Origin: JASHSH01 sp036490215
GTDB lineage: Bacteria; Pseudomonadota; Alphaproteobacteria; Rhodospirillales; Magnetospirillaceae
Length of the DNA: 64,000 nucleotides
Assembly: GCA_036490215.1 (NCBI GenBank)
Contig: DASXEH010000088.1
Location: forward strand, 102,037 to 166,036
Reading direction: 5' to 3'
This document shows positions 49,428-59,787 of this stretch, piece after piece. Position 1 is the first letter of the stretch; each line of letters starts with the position of its first letter. A program made the translations under genes and the position numbers. The notes beneath the pieces were generated by a model. That model was not told where the DNA came from. It saw only the letters and a program-made list of their open reading frames with translations, and did not search any database.

Positions 49428-50546
49428 TTACTTCATTTCGGCGTATTTGCCGTCATGCCAGATATAGAAGACGTATTTCGGATCGACGATATCGCCCTTG
49501 TCGTTGATGGCGATCTTGCCGAGCACCGTGTCGAAGCTCTTGCCGTGGATTTCGGCTTCGATCTTCTTGTTGTCGGTGCTGGTCTTCGCCGCGGTAGCGG
49601 CAGCGGCCCACATCTCAACGGCGGCATACGAATACATCGTATAACCTTCGGGGTTGTAATTCGCCTTCTTGAATTCACCGACAACCGCGGCGGCGGCTGG
49701 ATTGCTTTGCGGGTCCGGCGGGAAGGTCATCATCGTCCCTTCGCCGGCCGGGCCGGTGATCTTCCAGAACTCGTCGGTAACCAGCGCGTCGGCCGAAATC
49801 ACCTGCTCCTTGTAGCCTTGTTCGCGCGACTGGCGGACGATCAGGCCGACTTCCGGATGATAACCGCCGATATAGACGACATCGATGCCGGCCGCCTTCA
49901 GCTTGCCGACCAGCGCCGAGTAATCCTTTTCGCCGGCGGTAAAGTGATCGACGATGACCGGCTTGCCGCCGGCTGCTTCGAAGTTCTTTTCGGTCTCGCG
50001 GGCAAGGCCGGCGCCATATTCGGACTTGTCGTCGAGAATGGCGACCTTCTTGTCCTTGTACTTGGCGGCGAGGTACTTGCCGGCCACCACGCCCTGGGCG
50101 TCATCGCGGCCGCAGGTGCGGAACACGTTCTTCCAGCCCTTGGTCGCCGCGTCTTCGGTGAACTTCGGATTGGTCGAGGCCGGGGTGATCTGGATGATGT
50201 TTTCGTCGGCATAGACGGCCGAGGCCGGGATCGACGACCCCGAGCAGAAATGGCCGGCCACGAATTTGATGCCTTCGCTGGCGAACTTGTTGGCCACGGC
50301 CACGGCTTGCTTCGGATCGCAAGCATCGTCGCCGATTTCCAGCTTCAGCTTCTGGCCGTTCACGCCGCCCTTGGCGTTGATGTCGTCAACGGCCTGCTGC
50401 GCACCGCGCTTCAGCTGTTCGCCGAACTGCGCCAATTCGCCGGTCATCGGGCCGGCGGCCGCGATGGTGGTGTCGGCCCAGGCGGACGAAACGCCGCCGG
50501 CGGCCAGTGCCACGCCGGTCAGGAGTGCTACGCTCAATTTTTTCAT
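49428..50546 (-). CDS. livJ: Branched-chain-type amino acid ABC transporter substrate-binding protein (LivJ family)
   Basis: A 372-residue periplasmic receptor with a Sec signal (VALLTGVALAAGGVSSAWA). LivJ features are TTIAAAGPMTGELAQFGEQL, GGVNGQKLKLEIGDDACDPK, GHFCSGSSIPASAVYADENI and the central VAILDDKSEYGAGLARETEK. A GGAGGGG ribosome site precedes the ATG. Ligands in this family include branched-chain and other amino acids. The neighbourhood of putA and imino-acid enzymes makes proline, pipecolate or lysine derivatives possible. A 155-bp gap separates it from livM. Confidence 0.92.
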   Translation of the reverse strand: MKKLSVALLTGVALAAGGVSSAWADTTIAAAGPMTGELAQFGEQLKRGAQQAVDDINAKGGVNGQKLKLEIGDDACDPKQAVAVANKFASEGIKFVAGHFCSGSSIPASAVYADENIIQITPASTNPKFTEDAATKGWKNVFRTCGRDDAQGVVAGKYLAAKYKDKKVAILDDKSEYGAGLARETEKNFEAAGGKPVIVDHFTAGEKDYSALVGKLKAAGIDVVYIGGYHPEVGLIVRQSREQGYKEQVISADALVTDEFWKITGPAGEGTMMTFPPDPQSNPAAAAVVGEFKKANYNPEGYTMYSYAAVEMWAAAATAAKTSTDNKKIEAEIHGKSFDTVLGKIAINDKGDIVDPKYVFYIWHDGKYAEMK

Positions 50547-50701
50547 ATTCGAACCCCTCCGCTAATGAATCGCGAGCGACGATCCAATGATGGTTCGTCT
50601 CTCCCCTCGGGCGAAGTGCCCATCCCAAAATACGCACGTAAACAGCAGTTTAACCCTGGTTGTTGCGTGGCGCCAGTCCGCCTTGGTCGAGTTCTTAACG
50701 T

Positions 50702-52204
<1,503 letters not shown>

Positions 52205-52208
52205 CGGT

Positions 52209-53135
52209 TCAGACCTTGTTGATATGGGCCACGCCCAGCAAGCCGGTGGGGCGGAAGATCAGCACCAGGATCAGCACCGAGAAGGCGGCAACGTCTTTGT
52301 ATTCGACCGAGAAGTAGCCGGACCACAGCGCTTCGATCAGGCCGATCAGAATGCCGCCCAGCATGGCGCCGGGCAGCGAGCCGATGCCGCCCAGCACCGC
52401 GGCGGTGAACGCCTTGATGCCGGCCAGGAAGCCGATGAAGAAATCGATGACGCCGTAATTGAGCAGGAACATCAGCCCGGCCACCGAGGCCAGCGCCGAT
52501 CCCATGACGAAGGTCAGCGAGATGGTGCGGTCGACATCGACGCCGACCAGCGCGGCCATGCCCATGTCCTGCTCGCAAGCACGCTGCGCGCGGCCCAGCT
52601 GTGTGCGCGAGATCAGCAGCGTGAAGCCGACCATCAGCGCCACGGTCAGCAGAAAGATGAAGATCTGCATGATGCTGATCGAGACGTTGTAGTCGCCGCG
52701 GCGCAGAATCTCGAAGCCGCCGCGGATGATCGGCTGCAGTGGCTTATTTTTCGCACCCTGTAGCACCTGCACGTAATTCTGCAGGAAGATCGACATGCCG
52801 ATCGCGGTAATCAGCGGCGCCAAGCGCGGTGCCGAACGCAGCGGGCGATAGGCCACGCGCTCGATGGTCCAACCATAAACGGGGGTCAGCACCACCGTGC
52901 CGATCAACACGATCGCGACGGCCAACGGCACCCAAGTGATTCCGAGCAGGCCCAGCAACAGGAACATCATCAGCGACAGGAACGAGCCGATCATGAAGAT
53001 TTCGCCATGGGCGAAATTGATCATGCCGATCACGCCATACACCATCGTGTAGCCGATCGCGATCAGCCCATAGACCGAGCCCAACGTGAGGCCGTTGATC
53101 AGCTGCGCGACCAGATATTCGTAGGTTCCAGTCAA
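52209..53135 (-). CDS. livH: Branched-chain-type amino acid ABC transporter permease LivH
   Basis: A 308-residue permease with about eight helices. LivH motifs: LINGLTLGSVYGLIAIGYTM, VYGVIGMINFAHGEIFMIGS and RACEQDMGMAALVGVDVDRT. A TTG at 53135 with a GGGGGGACGG ribosome site gives the expected length; an extension to 53174 is unlikely. It is the first gene of the permease-receptor operon. No LivG or LivF ATPase is encoded here, so the ATPases must be supplied from elsewhere. Confidence 0.9.
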   Translation of the reverse strand: MTGTYEYLVAQLINGLTLGSVYGLIAIGYTMVYGVIGMINFAHGEIFMIGSFLSLMMFLLLGLLGITWVPLAVAIVLIGTVVLTPVYGWTIERVAYRPLRSAPRLAPLITAIGMSIFLQNYVQVLQGAKNKPLQPIIRGGFEILRRGDYNVSISIMQIFIFLLTVALMVGFTLLISRTQLGRAQRACEQDMGMAALVGVDVDRTISLTFVMGSALASVAGLMFLLNYGVIDFFIGFLAGIKAFTAAVLGGIGSLPGAMLGGILIGLIEALWSGYFSVEYKDVAAFSVLILVLIFRPTGLLGVAHINKV

Positions 53136-53240
53136 CCGTCCCCCCGCGTGACGCCAGCTAGAAATGCCGGCCACTTCCCCTGCGCCGACGGCACTGAGCC
53201 TAGGTCAGTCATTCTCGCCACGCAAGACGGCGGATGACAA

Positions 53241-54422
53241 TTAGACGACGTTTCTTTCGATCAGCGGCTTGTTTTCGAGGATTCTGCCAATCGACAACGG
53301 CGAGAGGTCGAGGCTGCGGCACGATCCATGGGCGATCCACTCGGCGAGTGCCCGTCCGACCGCCGGCGACTGCTGCAACCCATGCCCGCTGAAGCCATTC
53401 GCGAGGTACAAATTGCCAACATCAGGATGCGGGCCGACGATGCCGTTCTGGTCGAAGGTGTTGTACTCGTAATGACCTGCCCAACTGCTGGTCACTTTGA
53501 GCGATTCGAAGGCAGGCACGCGCTGCGCCAATGCCGGCCAGATCTCGTCTTCGAATTGGGCGTGGTCGACGTTCAATTCGAAATTTTCCGGATCGTGCTC
53601 CTCGGGCGGTGATAGGCCGGTGATGAACTGGCGGCCCTCCGGCCGGAACCAGACGCCCGAGATATCGATAACCAGCGGGCAGCGTGGCAACGCCTGCCGG
53701 CAATCGATCACGAACACGCTGCGTCGCCGCGCTTCGACGGGCAAGGCGATTCCGGCCATCGTCGCGATGGCGCGCGCATGGGGGCCGGCGGCGTTGACGA
53801 GTGCGCCACAGCTAATGCGTGTGCCATCGGCAAGCGTCGCCGCCGCAATCCGATTCCCTGCGCGCTCGAGGCCGGTCACATTCGCGGTGATGAAGGTAAC
53901 GCCCAGGCTCTGCGCCTTGCGCCGGAACGCCTGCAGCAACGAATAGCCATCGAACCAGCCTTCGCCGGATGTCCCGAGCGAACCGAGCGCGACGCCATCT
54001 GTCGACAACCACGGAAACTGCGTCTTCAACGCGTTGGGACCCAGCAACTCGACGGCCACGCCATGGTTCCGCTGCAGCGCGTGGTTCTTGCGCATCAGAT
54101 CGATGCTGCTGTCGTTGCCGAGAAAGAGATAACCGTCCTCGGTCAGCGCGATATCGGCCGGCGTATTGTTGACGGCAAGCGTCTCAGGCGCGCTGCGCAA
54201 GAATGCGATGCCGAATTGGCCGATCGCCATATTGACCGCGGTCGAATATTGCTGCCGGATGCCGCTGGCCGAGAGGGCCGACGAAGCGGTGCGATAGGTT
54301 GGGTCGCGCTCGATCACGGCGACGGTGCCGCTGAACCCCGGATCGCTGGCCAGGAAATACGCGATCGCGCTGCCGATCACCCCGCCGCCGACGATGACGA
54401 CGTCGTAAGAACGTGCCGCCAT
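53241..54422 (-). CDS. FAD-dependent amine/imino-acid oxidoreductase (DAO family, FOXRED1-like)
   Basis: A 393-residue DAO-family flavoprotein. The FAD site is DVVIVGGGVIGSAIAYFLA; an early SSALSASGIRQQYSTAVN and the C-terminal NLYLANGFSGHGLQQSPAVG plus RSLDLSPLSIGR resemble the FOXRED1/sarcosine-dimethylglycine oxidase group. The ATG at 54422 overlaps the ALDH7 stop (TGATG), so the two are translationally coupled. In pseudomonads an adjacent DAO-type amaA and ALDH7-type amaB oxidise L-pipecolate to 2-aminoadipate; this pair could do the same, but oxidation of another secondary amine is equally possible. Confidence 0.8.
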   Translation of the reverse strand: MAARSYDVVIVGGGVIGSAIAYFLASDPGFSGTVAVIERDPTYRTASSALSASGIRQQYSTAVNMAIGQFGIAFLRSAPETLAVNNTPADIALTEDGYLFLGNDSSIDLMRKNHALQRNHGVAVELLGPNALKTQFPWLSTDGVALGSLGTSGEGWFDGYSLLQAFRRKAQSLGVTFITANVTGLERAGNRIAAATLADGTRISCGALVNAAGPHARAIATMAGIALPVEARRRSVFVIDCRQALPRCPLVIDISGVWFRPEGRQFITGLSPPEEHDPENFELNVDHAQFEDEIWPALAQRVPAFESLKVTSSWAGHYEYNTFDQNGIVGPHPDVGNLYLANGFSGHGLQQSPAVGRALAEWIAHGSCRSLDLSPLSIGRILENKPLIERNVV

Positions 54423-55981
54423 CAGCCTTCGACTTCGAACTTGATGCCCTGGGCCAGCGGCAGCTCGCGCGAGTAATTCACCGTGTTGGTGGCACGGCGC
54501 ATATAGGCCCTCCACGCATCCGAACCCGACTCGCGTCCGCCGCCGGTTTCCTTCTCGCCGCCGAAGGCGCCGCCGATCTCGGCGCCCGATGGCCCGATAT
54601 TGACATTGACGATGCCGCAATCGCTGCCCACCGCCGACATGAACTGTTCGGCCTCGCGGAGATCGGTGGTGAAGATCGACGAAGCCAGGCCCTGCGGCAC
54701 AGCGTTGTGAGTCGCGATGGCATCGCCGAGTTCGCGATAGCGCATCACATAGAGAATCGGCGCGAAGGTCTCGTGGCGCACGATCTCGGCCTGCGTCGGC
54801 ATCTCGACCAGTGCCGGTCGCGTATAGAAGGCGTCGGGCATCTCTTCGACCAGAGCGCGATCGCCGCCGGTCACGCTGCCGCCGGCATCGCGCGCCTTGG
54901 TCAGCGCCGCGCTCATCCCATCGAAAGCCGCTTTGTCGATCAGCGGTCCCACCAGCGTGCCGGTTTCCAACGGGCTGCCGACCGGGATCGTCTGATAGGC
55001 GCGCTTCAGCCGCGGCACGAAGGCGTCATAGATCGAATCATGGACGAACAGGCGACGCAGCGAGGTGCAGCGCTGTCCCGCGGTACCCACCGCGGCGAAT
55101 AGAATCCCACGAACAGCTAGATCGAGATCGGCGGAGGGCGCAACGATCATGCCGTTGTTGCCGCCGAGTTCGAGCAGCGTGCGGCCGAAACGCTTGGCCA
55201 CGCGCGGACCGACCTCGCGGCCCATGCGCGTCGAGCCGGTGGCCGAGATCAGCGGCACGCGTGCATCGTCGCACAGCGCCTCGCCCACGGCGCGCCGGCC
55301 GATCACGACAGAGGACAGCCCCGCCGGCGCCGCTGCACCGAAACGTTCCCGTGCGCGTTCGAACAGGGACCGCACCGCCAATGCCGTCAGCGGTGTCTTC
55401 TCCGATGGCTTCCACACCACGCTGTCGCCGCAGACCAGCGCCAGCGCGGCATTCCACGCCCATACGGCGACCGGGAAATTGAACGCGGTGATGATCCCGA
55501 CGACACCGAGCGGATGCCAGGTCTCGCGCATCGCATGGCCGGGGCGTTCGGTGGCGATGGTCAGCCCGTGCAACTGGCGCGAGAGGCCGACGGCGAAGTC
55601 GCAGATGTCGATCATCTCCTGCACTTCGCCCAGGCCCTCCTGGACGATCTTGCCGGCCTCGATCGAGACAAGGCGGCCGAGCGCATCCTTATTGGCGCGC
55701 AGTTCTTCGTTGAACAGGCGCACCAGCTCACCGCGCTTAGGCGCCGGCACCTGCCGCCAGGCCAGGAACGCAGTATGCGCACGGCCGATAGCCGCCGTGG
55801 TTTCGGTGGCCGTCGATTCCTTCAGTTGCGCCAAGGTCGTGCCGTCGATCGGCGAACGCGCCACAAGATCGTTGCCGCTATGGGCCCGCATATCCACGCC
55901 CAATTGGCGCAGGATGGTTTCCGCCTCGGTGCGCATGGCCAAACGGCTGGCCGCGGGGCGCGGTTGCGAAGCGACGGACAT
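54422..55981 (-). CDS. amaB: ALDH7-family aldehyde dehydrogenase, candidate piperideine-6-carboxylate dehydrogenase
   Basis: A 519-residue ALDH, the ALDH7A1/AmaB size. Motifs: GIITAFNFPVAVWAWNAALA, SEKTPLTALAVRSLFERARE, TLLELGGNNGMIVAPSADLD and the catalytic Cys in FAAVGTAGQRCTSLRRLFVH. The GGNN-x-MI and TAGQRCTSLRRL pattern marks ALDH7 (alpha-aminoadipic semialdehyde dehydrogenase) rather than generic betaine-aldehyde enzymes. ATG 55981 follows GGGAGAG; the longer frame to 56299 overlaps soxG. It lies 76 bp after soxG and overlaps the FAD oxidase start by one base. Confidence 0.83.
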   Translation of the reverse strand: MSVASQPRPAASRLAMRTEAETILRQLGVDMRAHSGNDLVARSPIDGTTLAQLKESTATETTAAIGRAHTAFLAWRQVPAPKRGELVRLFNEELRANKDALGRLVSIEAGKIVQEGLGEVQEMIDICDFAVGLSRQLHGLTIATERPGHAMRETWHPLGVVGIITAFNFPVAVWAWNAALALVCGDSVVWKPSEKTPLTALAVRSLFERARERFGAAAPAGLSSVVIGRRAVGEALCDDARVPLISATGSTRMGREVGPRVAKRFGRTLLELGGNNGMIVAPSADLDLAVRGILFAAVGTAGQRCTSLRRLFVHDSIYDAFVPRLKRAYQTIPVGSPLETGTLVGPLIDKAAFDGMSAALTKARDAGGSVTGGDRALVEEMPDAFYTRPALVEMPTQAEIVRHETFAPILYVMRYRELGDAIATHNAVPQGLASSIFTTDLREAEQFMSAVGSDCGIVNVNIGPSGAEIGGAFGGEKETGGGRESGSDAWRAYMRRATNTVNYSRELPLAQGIKFEVEG

Positions 55982-56057
55982 GCGACTCTCTCCCAGATAG
56001 ACGAAGCCACACATCATGTGGACTCCGGGAATTTTGTAAACGGGTTTCTGGCGGGGC

Positions 56058-56585
56058 TCAGGCGATGCCCGTGGCCGCCTTTTCGAGCCAATCGCAGAGG
56101 TACGAAGCCATGGATCGTTCCACATGGATACGGAACCGATCATGTGAACCGAGCGAGTAGAGGATGACGTCGACGCCCGCGAAGAGGGTACGCGCGCATC
56201 GGCCCGGCGCCAGCGCATCGCCTTCGACATCGAGGCTGCAACCCATCGCCAGCAACTGACGTGCCGCCGGCCCGGACAGATCGAAGACGGCAAGCCCATC
56301 GGTGATATCGGAGACGAAAGCGCCGTCGATGGTGCTCAATGACAATGGCATGTCGGCCACGATCAGCCATCGATCCGGCGCGATCCACAAAGCGCGTGTC
56401 GTCTCGCCCGTCATATGGTTAGGTTCGTGCGGCAGGGCCATGCCAAGAGCCTTCTCATCGGGCGAACCGGATAGATAGGCCTGGTATACGGGCGCGACGA
56501 GGGCGACCGTCAGCTTTGGACTCGTGAAGACCGTCGCCGGTCGTCCGAGCATCTGCGCCAGGGTCTGATGCGTCAGGTTAGCCAC
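56058..56585 (-). CDS. soxG: Sarcosine oxidase gamma subunit
   Basis: A 175-residue protein of the SoxG family (GcvT-related fold). It ends the soxBDAG run and overlaps the soxA stop by 8 bases. Conserved features are TTRALWIAPDRWLIVADMPL, ITDGLAVFDLSGPAARQLLA and HDRFRIHVERSMASYLCDWL. It is a non-catalytic subunit of the cytoplasmic heterotetramer. Confidence 0.87.
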   Translation of the reverse strand: MANLTHQTLAQMLGRPATVFTSPKLTVALVAPVYQAYLSGSPDEKALGMALPHEPNHMTGETTRALWIAPDRWLIVADMPLSLSTIDGAFVSDITDGLAVFDLSGPAARQLLAMGCSLDVEGDALAPGRCARTLFAGVDVILYSLGSHDRFRIHVERSMASYLCDWLEKAATGIA

Positions 56586-59520
56586 GCAACCGCTCTCCTG
56601 CTGGATCGTAGAAGCACGGCGCTACAACGGTGGCTTCCATGATGCGGCCCTGATCGAAGATTTCGATCTTCTGCCCGACTCGTTCTCGACCAGATTCAAT
56701 CATCGCCAGCGCAATGGGACGGCCCACCGTTGGGCTCATCACACTGGTGGTAACCCAACCGGTACTCCGCGCGTCGTTACCCTGCCGTTCGAAGGCGTGC
56801 GCGCCCACCGGCAACACAGAAGACGCGCGCAGCCCAATGAGTTGGCGACGATCAGGCCGCCGCGCTTCGGGCGTGAACAGCGAGCGCCTGCCGATGAAAT
56901 CGACGACCTTCTTGGTCTCCGGGCCTTTCATGCCGAGGTCGCCGGGCAAGGTCATGCCATCTGAATCGACGCCGATCAGGATGTAGCCTTTCTCGGCGCG
57001 TAAGGTGGACAGGGTCTCGACGCCGAAGGGCGTGATCCCATATCGCGCGCCAATATCGCGCAGGCGCTGCCAGAGTGCCGCGGCGTATCCTGTAGAGACC
57101 GAAATCTCATAGCTGCGCTCGCCCGTGAAGCTGACGCGCGCGATGCGCCCCGGCACGCCTTCGATCATCCCCCGCGCAAGAGTCATGTGCGGCAGCGCCG
57201 CATCGGATACATCGATATCGGTCGACAGCCGCTCGACGATGTCGCGTGAGCGCGGGCCACTTACCGCAAAGGTCGCCCAGGCATTGGTGACGTCGTGGAA
57301 CCAGACGCGCAGTTGCGGGTACTCGGTCTGATGCCAGAGTTCGAGGATCGAGAGGACGCCCGTCGTGTGGCTGCTCGACGGCGATAGGAGATAGCGATCG
57401 GATGCCAACCGCGCGACAACGCCATCGTCATAGACAATGCCCGTCTCCTGCAGCAGCAGGCAGTAGCGCAGATGGCCGGGCCGCAGATTGGCGACCTCGT
57501 TGTAGTAGATCAGGTTGAGGAAAGCCGCGGCGTCCGGGCCGAATATCTCGATCTTGCCAAGGCTCGATCCGTCGAACAGCCCTGCCTGGTTGCGGGCGGC
57601 CAAGGCTTCGCGCGCGACAGCATCCGCTATGCTCTCGCCTGTTTTGGGATAGCAGGCCGGGCGCATCCAGCCGCCATAGTCGCAGAACGACGCGCCGAGT
57701 GAGGCGTGCGTCGCATGCAGCGGCAAAATGCGTTTGGGCGAATAGAGCGGCCCGTGCTTCAGCCCGACCAGCGCACCGATCGATACAGGCACATAAGGCG
57801 GGCGGAAGGTGGTGGTGCCCGTCGACTCGATCGGGCGGCCGGTGAATTCGGCCAACAGCGCAAGCCCGTTGATGTTGCTGGTTTTGCCTTGGTCATGCGC
57901 CATGCCGAGCGTGGTGTAGCGCTTCAAATGTTCGACCGAGGCATAGTTTTCGCGAGCGGCCAGGGCGATATCGTTCACGGTGACATCGTTCTGAAAATCG
58001 ACCCATTGCCGCGCCTCGGGAATCGGGATGCGCCAATGTGCCCCGATCGGCGTCTCTGCCGGCGCCGACGTGGTGTGCGGCGCAGTCGTCGCGACTGAGC
58101 GACCGAGTGCGGCAGCGGCCTCGATCCCAGCGCGATGCCCACCGTCGAGCGCTGATGTCAGATCACCTGATCCTGTCACCGCTCCGCCGAGATGTTGGGC
58201 TTCACGCGGTGCAATCGGCACGAAAGCGGCACAGGCCGCGTCATAACGCAGCTTGCCGCCGGATTGGCTAAACAGATGTACAGCCGGCGACCAGCCTCCT
58301 GATATAGCAATCAGATCCGCATCGAGCTTCAGCGTCGCCTGCTGCAACGAGGTCGCATCGGGCGGCCCTAGCGCGACGCCCTTCACGCCACGCGAACCGG
58401 ATACGCCGAGCACTGCCGTTCCGGTCATCACTTTGATGCCATGGTCGGCCGCGCGTTTCGCCGCGCCGCCCATCGAGTCGCGTAGATCGGCCACGGTCAC
58501 CGCTGCGCCGGCACTGTGCAATGCCACTGCCGTCTCATAGGCGCTGTCGTTATTGGTAACTATGACGGCGTTGCGGCCCGGCAGCACTGCGTATTGGCGA
58601 ATGTAGTGCAGCACCGCGGCGGCCGACATCACGCCCGGCCGATCGTTGTCAGGGAACACCAGGGGGCGTTCGATCGCGCCGGTGGCCAGGATCACGCGCT
58701 TGGCATGGACATGCCAGAGCCGTTCCTCGGCCCAGCCATCGGGGGCTGTCGCACGTCGCTCAATCAAGCCGACGCTGTTGTGATCGTAGTAACCGAATGC
58801 CGTGGTCCGCGGCATCAGTTGAACCGTGCCGGCGGCCTCAAGCGCCGTGACCGTCGCCGCAATCCACTCATGCGCGGGGCGGTCCTCGATCTCGCCATCG
58901 TGCCACAGCAGCGATCCACCCCAATGGGTGCGCTCATCGGCCAGGATGATCTTCAAGCCGCCCGCGGCCGCGGCGCGTGCTGCGGCCAGGCCGGCCGGTC
59001 CGCCGCCTATGATCAGGATGTCGCAATGGGCGTGCCGTGTCTCATAGGCGAGCGGATCGGCTATTTCTCGCGCGCGTCCGATCCCAGCCAGGCGGCGCAC
59101 GGTCGACTCATAAGTGTGCCAGCGGGGCGCGATGAAGGTCTTGTAATAGAAGCCGGCGGGCAGGAAGCGATGCGCGCGATCAAGCAGGCCGAACAGGTCG
59201 TGCTCGACGCTCGGCCAGGCATTGACGCCGCGCGCCTGCATGCCCGGCAGAAGATCGACCAGAGTCGCCCGCGCGCTCGGGTCGTGGCGCTCGCCCCAAC
59301 TGAGATCGATGATCGCGTTGGGTTCTTCCGTGCCGCTACCATAGATGCCGCGCGGCCGGTGAAGCTTGAAACTGCGCCCGACGATGCCAACGCCATTGGC
59401 CAGCAGCGCCGAAGCCAGTGTATCGCCGCGATAGCCGTCAAGCGTGCGGCCCAGCCATTGGAACGAGACAGGCGTGCTCCGGTCGATCAACCCGCCGCTT
59501 GAGAGCCGCGATCCGCTCAT
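56578..59520 (-). CDS. soxA: Sarcosine oxidase alpha subunit
   Basis: A 980-residue subunit. An N-terminal Fer2_4-like domain has VGRSFKLHRPRGIYGSGTEE; the NAD/FAD domain shows CDILIIGGGPAGLAAARAAA (about residue 170); the C-terminal half is GcvT-like and binds folate (GYILIGVDSDGMTLPGDLGM; GWVTTSVMSPTVGRPIALAM). It transfers the sarcosine methyl group to tetrahydrofolate. ATG 59520 overlaps the soxD stop as ATGA; the longer frame to 59586 is spurious. Confidence 0.95.
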   Translation of the reverse strand: MSGSRLSSGGLIDRSTPVSFQWLGRTLDGYRGDTLASALLANGVGIVGRSFKLHRPRGIYGSGTEEPNAIIDLSWGERHDPSARATLVDLLPGMQARGVNAWPSVEHDLFGLLDRAHRFLPAGFYYKTFIAPRWHTYESTVRRLAGIGRAREIADPLAYETRHAHCDILIIGGGPAGLAAARAAAAGGLKIILADERTHWGGSLLWHDGEIEDRPAHEWIAATVTALEAAGTVQLMPRTTAFGYYDHNSVGLIERRATAPDGWAEERLWHVHAKRVILATGAIERPLVFPDNDRPGVMSAAAVLHYIRQYAVLPGRNAVIVTNNDSAYETAVALHSAGAAVTVADLRDSMGGAAKRAADHGIKVMTGTAVLGVSGSRGVKGVALGPPDATSLQQATLKLDADLIAISGGWSPAVHLFSQSGGKLRYDAACAAFVPIAPREAQHLGGAVTGSGDLTSALDGGHRAGIEAAAALGRSVATTAPHTTSAPAETPIGAHWRIPIPEARQWVDFQNDVTVNDIALAARENYASVEHLKRYTTLGMAHDQGKTSNINGLALLAEFTGRPIESTGTTTFRPPYVPVSIGALVGLKHGPLYSPKRILPLHATHASLGASFCDYGGWMRPACYPKTGESIADAVAREALAARNQAGLFDGSSLGKIEIFGPDAAAFLNLIYYNEVANLRPGHLRYCLLLQETGIVYDDGVVARLASDRYLLSPSSSHTTGVLSILELWHQTEYPQLRVWFHDVTNAWATFAVSGPRSRDIVERLSTDIDVSDAALPHMTLARGMIEGVPGRIARVSFTGERSYEISVSTGYAAALWQRLRDIGARYGITPFGVETLSTLRAEKGYILIGVDSDGMTLPGDLGMKGPETKKVVDFIGRRSLFTPEARRPDRRQLIGLRASSVLPVGAHAFERQGNDARSTGWVTTSVMSPTVGRPIALAMIESGRERVGQKIEIFDQGRIMEATVVAPCFYDPAGERLRG

Positions 59521-59780
59521 GGCGATCCGATCTTCTCGATGGCGGCGATCGCGTGGGTCACCGTGTCGCGCAGCATCACGAACCATTGCTTGCAGCCGCC
59601 GCTATGGCACCACAGCTCGCGATGCGCGCCTTTCTCATTGCGGCGGATATAGAGGTAGCGCGCCCAGATCGCGTCATCGATCGCTGTGGCGGGGATGGGC
59701 CGAACGGTTCCAGCCTCGCCACCGTAAGTGAATTCGTTTTCGCCGCGCGGGCCGCACCAGGGGCAGTCGATCTTCAGCAT
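59517..59780 (-). CDS. soxD: Sarcosine oxidase delta subunit
   Basis: An 87-residue subunit with the zinc-site pattern MLKIDCPWCGPRGENEFTYG and HRELWCHSGGCKQWFVMLRD (CxxC ... C-x4-C), typical of SoxD. It lies 7 bases after soxB and overlaps soxA by 4 bases. Confidence 0.94.
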   Translation of the reverse strand: MLKIDCPWCGPRGENEFTYGGEAGTVRPIPATAIDDAIWARYLYIRRNEKGAHRELWCHSGGCKQWFVMLRDTVTHAIAAIEKIGSP

Positions 59781-59787
59781 CGCGGCC